A DNA stretch of 6,249 nt, taken from the NCBI GenBank assembly GCA_009885185.1, contig VFLF01000281.1:1-6249 (forward strand), written 5' to 3'. The stretch's first letter is position 1; the number at the start of each line of letters is the position of its first letter. Positions 1 through 5,122 of the stretch are shown one piece after another. The DNA comes from Nitrosomonadales bacterium. Its GTDB lineage: Bacteria; Pseudomonadota; Gammaproteobacteria; Burkholderiales; SG8-41. The position numbers and the translations under genes were made by a program. The notes beneath the pieces were generated by a model. The model made no database searches. It was not told where the DNA came from and was given only the letters and a program-made list of their open reading frames with translations.

Positions 1-340
1 AGCCGTAGCAATCGTTGTTGCTGCCGGCGAGCGAGCCGTCGGCGCTCACGGTGACGCAACTGATCGCGCCGATGCGTTTAGCGACCTCATCCACCTCGTC
101 AACGATTTTCATCGCCTGCTGTTTGTGCGGCAGCGTGAGATTGCAGCCGGCAAAACCCAACGGGTGCAGCGCGCGTAACGCGGCGGAAAGTCCGTCGGGC
201 TGGATCGCCAGCGGAACGTACACGCCGTTCAACGCGTGCTGCTGGATCCAGTAGTTGTGCAGCAGCGGCGAACGCGAATGCGCGATGGGCCAGCCCATGA
301 CGCCGGCGAGCGCAAAGCGGGGCGGCGTTGCTTCAGCCAT
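1..340 (-). CDS. AroE-like shikimate/quinate dehydrogenase family protein, N-terminal part (cut by window edge)
   Basis: The first 113 residues are present and the C-terminal NAD(P)-binding half lies off the left edge. The family reduces 3-dehydroshikimate to shikimate (AroE) or oxidises quinate/shikimate (YdiB/QuiB type) in the cytoplasm. Visible motifs are GWPIAHSRSP (residues 16-25) with the two substrate-binding serines S22 and S24, NLTLPHK (67-73) with the catalytic lysine K73, and SNNDCYG (107-113) with the partner aspartate D110. Two positions are unusual: the usual GAVNT segment reads GAISC (91-95), so the substrate-binding Asn is S94, and the usual NTD reads NND, so Thr is N109. The ATG at 340 follows the stop of the upstream class II aldolase gene by 3 nt, so translation is probably coupled. 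Placement at the end of an aromatic catabolic operon suggests a catabolic paralogue rather than the biosynthetic enzyme; that is inference. The family assignment is firm, the substrate is not. Confidence 0.85.
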   Translation of the reverse strand, partial: MAEATPPRFALAGVMGWPIAHSRSPLLHNYWIQQHALNGVYVPLAIQPDGLSAALRALHPLGFAGCNLTLPHKQQAMKIVDEVDEVAKRIGAISCVTVSADGSLAGSNNDCYG

Positions 341-343
341 GCC

Positions 344-1027
344 TCACCCGCCGAGCTTGGCGCTGAAATGATCCCAGGTACGCTTGAACAACACATCGGT
401 CCAGAGTTTTTCTCGGCACATCGCAATTTCTTTTTCGCTGAAGGCATACGGCTTGCCGATTTGCAGCGCCATGTATTGGCGGTAGGCGTTTTCTTCCATG
501 TAGTTGGCGAGCACGAAGGCTTCAACAATGCTCTTGCCCACTGTCACCGCGCCGTGTGATTTCATCATCGCCGCCGGCCGATCCGCCAGCGTATCGGCAA
601 GTCGCCCGGCCATCACCGGATTGTTGATCGAGTTCGGCGAATCGAGCACCGGCATCGGATACACCAGCGAGCCTTGCGCGTACACCGGCTGGTAGGCGTG
701 GCCCGTCATGGTGAGAAAGGTGGACCACTTCGGATGCGCATGCACGATGGCCTGCACGTCGGCGCGCGCTCTGTAGATGCCAGCATGCAGATGAAACTCC
801 AGCGGCGGCTTGCCGTTGCCCTCGATCACGTTGCCGTCGAGATCAATGGTGCAGATATCCGCCACCGTGAGCTTGCTGCGTTGGCAGGTGCCGATGTTGA
901 TGTACATGCGGTCACCGTCCACGCGAATGCTGGCGTGGCCGTTGTAGTCGATGATGTCGGATTGCTCGAGCATGCGGATGCAATCGACGAGTTGCTGTTT
1001 GAGTTTTACGGTTTCTGTCATATCCAT
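344..1027 (-). CDS. Class II aldolase/adducin family protein (first of two paralogues by position)
   Basis: A 227-residue protein of the zinc-dependent class II aldolase/adducin fold, which includes L-fuculose-phosphate aldolase, ribulose-phosphate epimerase and some aromatic decarboxylases. The NGH segment (29-31) is the usual N-terminal motif. E77 in PPLEFHLH matches the catalytic acid, H96 and H98 in VHAHP are metal ligands, and H158 in KSHGAV is the third. Length is typical of the family. The start at 1027 has only a weak ribosome binding site; a second in-frame ATG two codons later (M3) is equally possible. It lies 32 nt after the other class II aldolase gene and 3 nt before the AroE-like gene. 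It differs clearly from its neighbour outside the metal site, so the pair is an old duplication or two separate recruitments. The reaction could be retro-aldol cleavage of a ring-fission product or decarboxylation of a hydroxylated aromatic acid; the sequence does not decide. Confidence 0.88.
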   Translation of the reverse strand: MDMTETVKLKQQLVDCIRMLEQSDIIDYNGHASIRVDGDRMYINIGTCQRSKLTVADICTIDLDGNVIEGNGKPPLEFHLHAGIYRARADVQAIVHAHPKWSTFLTMTGHAYQPVYAQGSLVYPMPVLDSPNSINNPVMAGRLADTLADRPAAMMKSHGAVTVGKSIVEAFVLANYMEENAYRQYMALQIGKPYAFSEKEIAMCREKLWTDVLFKRTWDHFSAKLGG

Positions 1028-1059
1028 GTTGGGCTTTCGTTTCTTGTCTGTCTACCTGC

Positions 1060-1809
1060 TTACCAATTCACTTGCGCACGAACCTGACTGCGCCATAAAT
1101 CCCAAGCCCGCATGCCGGCGGTTTGATTTGGCCCATCGGCAAGCTTGCCTTCCTCGGCGTCCAGCGCCGCCATCGGCGCGCCGCCGGCGAGCGCTTGCGT
1201 CCAGTGCTGCACGCGCGCATTGACTTCGGTATACACCGCGCGGAACACCGCCGTTTGCAGCGTCGGCCCGCACGCCACGCTGCCGTGCGCGCGCATCAGC
1301 GCGATATCGTTTTTGCCCAGCACCTTGGCCAACGCCACGCCCTTTATGCCGTCGCTCACCAGCATGTCGGTCGCGCCGAATTTGCGACTAATGTCGAACA
1401 CCGGAACGCCCGCCGCGATAAACGCGGCGTTGTGAAACATCGCTTGCATCGGCACATTCACCAGCCCGAACGGAATCACCGACGGCGAATGGCTGTGTAC
1501 CACGGCGTTGATGTCGGGCCGCGCCTTGTAAATCTCGCCATGAATAAAGCGTTCAAGAAAACTGCCGCGCCCGTTGGCGTTGCACGGATTGCTGTCAAGA
1601 TCGTATTCGATGATGTCGGCGGGTGTCACCAGCGCCGGCGCAATGGAGCGCGACATGAAGTAACGGTTGGGCGCGTGCGGATGACGCAGCGACACATGGC
1701 CGAAGCCATCCACCACGCCTTGCGCGGCGAGGATGCGGGCGGCTGCCGCGAGGTCGGCGATCACGGCCGGATCGACCGGGCCGCCGGATTGCGGAGTATT
1801 CGTCGTCAT
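1060..1809 (-). CDS. Class II aldolase family protein resembling PhtC-type 3,4-dihydroxyphthalate decarboxylase
   Basis: A 249-residue protein of the class II aldolase/adducin fold. VDGFGHVSLRHP (33-44) is the characteristic N-terminal motif. E86 in FLERFIHGE is the likely catalytic acid, H105 and H107 in VVHSHS and H175 in RAHGSV are the metal ligands. The MSRSIAPALVTPADI stretch (52-66) and ERFIHGEIY segment recall the clade that contains PhtC-type dihydroxyphthalate decarboxylases of phthalate catabolism, judged from memory of that family. The expected role is removal of CO2 from a dihydroxylated aromatic dicarboxylate, or an aldol cleavage. The start at 1809 has a poor Shine-Dalgarno (CGAGAAAAAC before ATG) and follows the stop of the Pht5-like gene by 16 nt, so it probably depends on readthrough ribosomes. 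The family is certain; the decarboxylase role is a moderate inference helped by the neighbouring dioxygenase genes. Confidence 0.88.
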   Translation of the reverse strand: MTTNTPQSGGPVDPAVIADLAAAARILAAQGVVDGFGHVSLRHPHAPNRYFMSRSIAPALVTPADIIEYDLDSNPCNANGRGSFLERFIHGEIYKARPDINAVVHSHSPSVIPFGLVNVPMQAMFHNAAFIAAGVPVFDISRKFGATDMLVSDGIKGVALAKVLGKNDIALMRAHGSVACGPTLQTAVFRAVYTEVNARVQHWTQALAGGAPMAALDAEEGKLADGPNQTAGMRAWDLWRSQVRAQVNW

Positions 1810-1825
1810 GTTTTTCTCGTGTAAT

Positions 1826-2815
1826 TCAAATAATGACCTTGGTCATCAAGCCCTCGGGAAAAATCTCCTCGGGCTTGAACCGGCGGTGCGCGATACCCTG
1901 CTGATGCGTATAAAGCGCCATCTGTTCCCACGTCGCGCGGTTTTCCTCGATGCCGTACGGATACGGATCGCCACCGAACATATCACGCATCTTGCGCGCA
2001 TAGGTGGGCAACCACGCCAGCGGGTAGCGCGATACCGCCGGGTCAAGCAGGCGCTCGATGCTGCGGCGCTTGGATTCGAGAAACGCGTTGTAAAGATTGC
2101 GCGCCACCCACGGGTTTTTGTCGAGGATGTTTTTGCGCATGGCGATAATGTGCATGATTGGCCACACCTTGGTTTTTTCCCAGTACTTTTCTTCCATCTC
2201 CAGATAATCTGGAAACAGGCGCACCACGTCCGGGTGATTTTCCAGAAAGCACGTCGGCGGACGCGCGATGATGGCGCAGTCGATCTCGCCTGCCGCCAGC
2301 AACTGCGAGAGCGATTTATCCTTGACGCGCGTCAACTTCACGCCCTTGGGCAGATTGAGTTCAACCTTTTCCTCGCGCCCCGCACTGTTCGCCCCGGCCT
2401 GTACCCAATGCACGTCGGTGAGTTTTACGCCCATGTCGTTATGCATCCAGCCGCGCATGTACACCGCCGCCGAGTGCGCCCACTCCGGCGAACCGACTTT
2501 TTTGCCTTTCAAATCCTTGATGGATTTGATTTTGCTTTTTTTGTTGACGTAAAACGAGCTGAAGCGAAACAGCCGCGAGCACACCACCGGCAGGCCGATG
2601 ATGTCGCTATCCTTGCGCGTGACCTGCGTGGCGAATTTCGCGAACGACAGTTCCGACAAATCAAACTCCCGGTTGGCGGTAAAGCGCGCAAAGCATTCGT
2701 GATGACCCAGCGTGAGCCAGTTCAGTTCGATGCCCTCGGCTTTAACGAGCCCCATGCGCATGTCGCGAAAGTGGTCGTAGTCGGTGGTGGCGATGGAGAG
2801 ATTCAGTAACGACAT
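1826..2815 (-). CDS. Pht5-type 4,5-dihydroxyphthalate decarboxylase homologue (periplasmic-binding-protein fold, cytoplasmic)
   Basis: A 329-residue protein recognised as the 4,5-dihydroxyphthalate decarboxylase (Pht5/OphC) family, which uses a type 2 periplasmic-binding-protein fold and is often misannotated as an ABC transporter substrate-binding protein. Family-like stretches are LSIATTDYDH (6-15), EFDLSELSFAKF (50-61), KSIKDLKGKKVGSPEW (97-112), the VHWVQAG turn (135-141), and the C-terminal DPYPYGIEENRATWEQM (283-299) followed by THQQGIAHRRFKPEEIF. There is no signal peptide: the chain begins directly with the first beta strand, which argues for an enzyme or cytoplasmic binding protein rather than a transporter component. 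The ATG at 2815 has a good ribosome binding site, AGGA with 5-nt spacing. It lies 23 nt after the LigB gene, fitting a decarboxylase that feeds a catechol-type substrate to the ring-cleavage dioxygenase. The true substrate may be another aromatic acid. Confidence 0.85.
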   Translation of the reverse strand: MSLLNLSIATTDYDHFRDMRMGLVKAEGIELNWLTLGHHECFARFTANREFDLSELSFAKFATQVTRKDSDIIGLPVVCSRLFRFSSFYVNKKSKIKSIKDLKGKKVGSPEWAHSAAVYMRGWMHNDMGVKLTDVHWVQAGANSAGREEKVELNLPKGVKLTRVKDKSLSQLLAAGEIDCAIIARPPTCFLENHPDVVRLFPDYLEMEEKYWEKTKVWPIMHIIAMRKNILDKNPWVARNLYNAFLESKRRSIERLLDPAVSRYPLAWLPTYARKMRDMFGGDPYPYGIEENRATWEQMALYTHQQGIAHRRFKPEEIFPEGLMTKVII

Positions 2816-2838
2816 GTGTTTCCTATCAGTATTGGAAT

Positions 2839-3675
2839 TTATTTAAATTTCATGGGTTCCCACGACGCGAATCCGCAGCCCACATAGACTTCGGACAACG
2901 CGCTGTAGTGAATCAGATCAAAGCCACGCGCGCCAGCGGCACCGTGGGCGGCCAGCCAGTTGCGCACTTCGGCGGTGCCGTTGCCCGCGGCTTCCATGCG
3001 CTGATCGAGAAAGCGAAACAGCGCCTCCCGATCCCCCGTGGCAAAGTGTTGCAAACATTCACGGTCAAACGCCTCATCGATGGCGCCCATGGTGGCTTCG
3101 CCGATGGAATGACTCAGTCCGCCGGTGGCAAGAATGGCCACGCGCGCGTTGCCGGGAAAGCTGGCGATGGCGTCAGCCAGCACCGCGCCCCACTCATAAC
3201 AGCGGTGCACAGTTGGAAACGGCGGTTCCACGGTGTTCATCACGATCGGCACTATCGCCGGCAACGGCGCTACGCCCGCTTTCCACAGCGGGATGCAAAA
3301 GCCGTGATCGAGCGCGAGTTTGTACGACACGCTGGGTTCAAAGCCGCGCGTGAACGCGTGCGCGGCGATGTGCTGCGCCAGCGGCGCATGCCCCGGCATC
3401 TGCTTGTGCGGATACGCGGCGAGCCAGGGCTCCGGCGGGCCGTCGTGCGTCTCGCCCACGCCGACGCAGATCGCCGGCAGGTTATCGAGCGAAAAATTCA
3501 CCCAGTGGTCGGGCGAGATCACGATCAGCACATCGGCGCGCGCGGCGTTGATGCGGCGGCCAAGCTCATTGAATCCGCTAGTGATCGCGTTTTTGCACGC
3601 GGGCGACAGTACCTCCCAATTGCGCACGATCAGAGGGCCGTGACTAGCCGCGTAAATACCCACGAGTTCAGCCAT
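2839..3675 (-). CDS. LigB-like catalytic subunit of a class III extradiol ring-cleavage dioxygenase
   Basis: A 278-residue protein of the LigB family, Fe(II) enzymes that open protocatechuate, gallate or other catechols by meta cleavage in the cytoplasm. The active site is complete and collinear with Sphingobium LigB: H12 (SHG) and H57 (SPDHW) are iron ligands, E236 (AEVRNW) is the third ligand, and H124 (LDHG) and H189 (GGLSH) match the acid-base histidines at 127 and 195. The start is set at ATG 3675 because a strong GGAGG lies 8 nt upstream and the first residues MAELVGIYAASHG place H12 correctly. The open frame reaches 3777, but that part lies inside the LigA-like gene and does not resemble the family. 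It overlaps the LigA-like gene by 8 nt, as expected for two subunits made in fixed ratio. The substrate is unknown. Confidence 0.92.
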   Translation of the reverse strand: MAELVGIYAASHGPLIVRNWEVLSPACKNAITSGFNELGRRINAARADVLIVISPDHWVNFSLDNLPAICVGVGETHDGPPEPWLAAYPHKQMPGHAPLAQHIAAHAFTRGFEPSVSYKLALDHGFCIPLWKAGVAPLPAIVPIVMNTVEPPFPTVHRCYEWGAVLADAIASFPGNARVAILATGGLSHSIGEATMGAIDEAFDRECLQHFATGDREALFRFLDQRMEAAGNGTAEVRNWLAAHGAAGARGFDLIHYSALSEVYVGCGFASWEPMKFK

Positions 3676-3943
3676 GCGGCTTGCCTCCGCTGGCACGCGC
3701 CGTTGAACGGATGCGCCGCAAAAATTCTTCTTCGGGCATGCCAGCCACCAAAAAATAAAACCGCAACAGATAGGCATTCACCAGCGGCGCAAGGGCCGCC
3801 ACGTCATCGGTGGCGATAGCCGTGAGCACTTCTGGTTTCAGCGGGTAGCGCGCCAGCACCGCCTCGCGCGTGGCGCGATACTCCGCCGCTGCCGAGGGCG
3901 TCTGCAGATCAAAAAAGAGTTTGCTTAACCAGTAATCGCGCAT
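3668..3943 (-). CDS. Short LigA-like small subunit of the extradiol dioxygenase
   Basis: A 91-residue mostly helical protein resembling the LigA domain (small subunit of protocatechuate 4,5-dioxygenase), which covers the LigB active site and helps bind substrate. The family-like core is RYPLKPEVLTAIATDDVAAL (32-51) followed by LLRFYFLVAGMPEEEFLRRI (59-78). It is clearly shorter than Sphingobium LigA (about 139 residues), so it is little more than the core domain. The ATG at 3943 begins 2 nt after the TctC stop codon, and no good Shine-Dalgarno is at the right distance, so translation is probably coupled to the receptor gene. Its stop overlaps the LigB start by 8 nt. The frame is open upstream to 4168, but that part is antisense-frame shadow within the receptor gene. 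The gene order LigA then LigB supports the identification more than the sequence alone does. Confidence 0.8.
   Translation of the reverse strand: MRDYWLSKLFFDLQTPSAAAEYRATREAVLARYPLKPEVLTAIATDDVAALAPLVNAYLLRFYFLVAGMPEEEFLRRIRSTARASGGKPHG
3684..3688 (-). promoter_or_regulatory. Strong ribosome binding site of the LigB-like gene
   Basis: GGAGG on the minus strand, 8 nt before the ATG at 3675 and inside the end of the LigA-like coding region. It decides the start of the LigB-like protein against a longer open frame that reaches 3777. Confidence 0.8.
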
Positions 3944-3945
3944 GG

Positions 3946-4905
3946 CTATTCGGCGGTAATCCCCGCCGCGCGGATCAGCGTGCTCCACTTCTTGATCTCG
4001 GATTTCACGAACGCATCGGTGTCCGCCACGCTCATGCGCAGCACGCGCCCGCCGCCGCTTTCGAAGCGCTTGGCCATGTCGGGCGACTGAATTGCTTTCG
4101 CCATTTCGGCTTGCAAGCGCTTTAACACTGCGGGCGGCGTGCCGCTGCGCGCGAAGATGCCGAACCACGCTTCCATGTCCATTTGCGCGACGCCGGTTTC
4201 GTTGACGGTGGGCACGTTGGGCAGGCCGGCAAAGCGCTGCGCGCTCGACACGGCGTAGGCCTTGGCGCGGCCGTCATCGACAAAAGGTTTCGCGGTGCCG
4301 GCGTTGTCGAAGAAGAGGTCAACGCGCCCGCTTTGCAGATCAAGGTGGGCGGCCTGAGCGCCGCGATACGGCACATGCACCATTTTCACGCCGGCGAGGT
4401 GCGCGAGCACGGCGGCAACGATATGTTGTCCGGTACCCACACCGCCGGACGCATAGGTGAGTTTGCCGGGATTGGCGCGCGCGAAGTCGATCAACTCCTT
4501 CAAACTCTGCGGCGGCAAATCGCGGCGCGACACCAGCGAGTAGCTGTAGCTCGCCACCATGCCCACCGGCACGAAATCCTTGAGCGGGTCATACGGCAGG
4601 CTCTTGTACAGCCCCACATTGACGGCGATATTGCTCGATCCGCCGACCAGCAGCGTGTAGCCGTCGGGCGTGGCCTTGGAGGCGATTTCTGTGCCCACCA
4701 GCGTACCAGCGCCGGTGCGGTTTTCCACCACCACCTGCTGGTTGAGTTGCTCGCCGAGTTTTTGCGACACCACGCGCGCGATCAGGTCAAAGCCGCCGCC
4801 GGGCGGGTTGGGCGCTATGATGCGGATGGGGCGGTAGGGGTAGTCCTGGGCGAACAAGGGCGCAACCATCAGCACCAGGAACCATTTGCTTAACTTCCCA
4901 ATCAT
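3946..4905 (-). CDS. Bug/TctC family periplasmic tripartite tricarboxylate receptor
   Basis: A 319-residue periplasmic solute-binding protein of the TctC/Bug family, which captures carboxylated solutes and in some cases passes them to TctAB membrane proteins; most Bug proteins are orphans without such partners, as here. A signal peptide is visible: K4 and K7, hydrophobic 8-18, probable cleavage after A19. Family motifs follow in order: YPYRPIRIIAPNPPGGGFD (22-40), VVVENRTGAGTLVGTEI (58-74), DGYTLLVG (81-88), YASGGVGTGQH (151-161), VPYRGAQAAHLDLQSG (178-193) and NVPTVNETG (230-238). The length is normal. ATG 4905 has a strong GGAGG with 7-nt spacing. It is the first gene of the minus-strand operon and directly precedes the dioxygenase genes, so its ligand is plausibly the aromatic acid degraded by the operon. 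That ligand assignment is inference; the family is certain. Confidence 0.95.
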   Translation of the reverse strand: MIGKLSKWFLVLMVAPLFAQDYPYRPIRIIAPNPPGGGFDLIARVVSQKLGEQLNQQVVVENRTGAGTLVGTEIASKATPDGYTLLVGGSSNIAVNVGLYKSLPYDPLKDFVPVGMVASYSYSLVSRRDLPPQSLKELIDFARANPGKLTYASGGVGTGQHIVAAVLAHLAGVKMVHVPYRGAQAAHLDLQSGRVDLFFDNAGTAKPFVDDGRAKAYAVSSAQRFAGLPNVPTVNETGVAQMDMEAWFGIFARSGTPPAVLKRLQAEMAKAIQSPDMAKRFESGGGRVLRMSVADTDAFVKSEIKKWSTLIRAAGITAE

Positions 4906-4912
4906 CGTTTAG

Positions 4913-4917
4913 CCTCC
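4913..4917 (-). promoter_or_regulatory. Strong ribosome binding site of the Bug/TctC receptor gene
   Basis: GGAGG within a GGGGGAGG run on the minus strand, 7 nt before the ATG at 4905. It is one of the two strongest Shine-Dalgarno sites of the block and supports the receptor as the lead gene of the operon. Confidence 0.8.
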
Positions 4918-4937
4918 CCCTAAATTCCCTTCCTGTC

Positions 4938-4957
4938 ATTCCCGCGAAAGCGGGAAT
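4938..4957. repeat. Left REP hairpin
   Basis: ATTCCCGC, loop GAAA, GCGGGAAT: a perfect 8-bp stem. Read on the plus strand the loop is a GNRA-type tetraloop. It is followed by no T-run on the minus strand, so it is not a canonical intrinsic terminator for transcripts into the receptor gene. Confidence 0.85.
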
Positions 4958-4990
4958 CCATAAGCCGCCTCAAGTGGCACCGTGTTATGG

Positions 4991-5010
4991 GTTCCCGCTT
5001 TCGCGGGAAC
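4991..5010. repeat. Right REP hairpin
   Basis: GTTCCCGC, loop TTTC, GCGGGAAC: a perfect 8-bp stem and the inverted counterpart of the left hairpin. The closing base pair is G-C where the left unit has A-T. On the minus strand the loop reads GAAA, a GNRA-type tetraloop. Confidence 0.85.
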
Positions 5011-5014
5011 GACA

Positions 5015-5122
5015 GATGTGGTTTGATTGCCACTAACGGTAGCTTAACGCGCTCTTGGAATTTCCGCGAGCATTGACTACCATGCACGCTCTTGCTGTCC
5101 TGCATTCACCCAAAGGTCATCC
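5015..5122. promoter_or_regulatory. Divergent intergenic region, probable promoters for both transcription units
   Basis: This stretch separates the minus-strand operon from the plus-strand hydrolase gene and must hold at least the hydrolase promoter. A TTGACT at 5073-5078 resembles a -35 box, but the hexamer 17 nt further (TGTCCT, 5096-5101) is a poor -10 box. No convincing sigma-70 promoter was found for the minus strand, and since only 28 nt separate the REP doublet from the receptor start codon, that promoter must lie inside or beyond the repeat. The hydrolase ribosome binding site is AAAGG at 5112-5116, 6 nt before the ATG. No clear operator palindrome was identified. Confidence 0.4.

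Larger units (their letters stand above)
4934..5014. repeat. REP-like doublet: two inverted hairpin units (BIME-like)
   Basis: Two 30-nt arms face each other across a 21-nt centre. The left arm (4934-4963) and the reverse complement of the right arm (4985-5014) agree at 28 of 30 positions. Each arm contains its own 8-bp hairpin with a 4-nt loop: 4938-4957 and 4991-5010. The two differences between arms fall on the two ends of the same base pair (A-T in one, G-C in the other), so both small hairpins stay perfect. This is the architecture of REP/BIME elements, which are spread by RAYT (TnpA-REP) transposases encoded elsewhere in the genome. No transposase gene or clear target duplication is visible. 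It could also act as a transcript-stabilising or attenuating structure, being only 28 nt from the receptor start codon. Confidence 0.85.

Noticed and set aside
1733..2809. Plus-strand open frame of 358 residues opposite the Pht5-like and class II aldolase genes
   Set aside because: It is rich in Arg, His and Ala, lacks family motifs, and mirrors the codon bias of the well-supported minus-strand genes. It is an antisense shadow.
3676..3777. Longer start for the LigB-like protein (34 extra residues)
   Set aside because: The extra part is Cys/Trp-rich, lies within the LigA-like coding region and has no family match, while ATG 3675 has GGAGG at 8 nt and aligns H12 with the known iron ligand.
2908..3819. 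Plus-strand open frame of 303 residues opposite the LigB-like gene
   Set aside because: The opposite strand encodes a dioxygenase with a full set of active-site residues; the plus-strand product is Arg/His-rich and resembles no family.
4183..4893. Plus-strand open frame of 236 residues opposite the TctC receptor gene
   Set aside because: Antisense shadow of a gene with signal peptide, all family motifs and a strong ribosome binding site.
4934..5014. The inverted repeat as an intrinsic terminator or CRISPR repeat
   Set aside because: There is no T-run after either hairpin, it lies between divergent rather than convergent genes, and there are only two inverted units with no direct-repeat and spacer array.
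5073..5101. TTGACT...TGTCCT as a sigma-70 promoter for the hydrolase
   Set aside because: The -35 match is good, but the -10 hexamer matches only three of six consensus bases, so it is mentioned as a candidate only.
4920..5105. Minus-strand open frame of 61 residues containing SFPRKRE and DSRFRGND
   Set aside because: It is a translation of the REP doublet; these peptide strings are the well-known spurious product of such TTCCCGCG repeats. It has no protein family, and the frame spans the intergenic repeat region.
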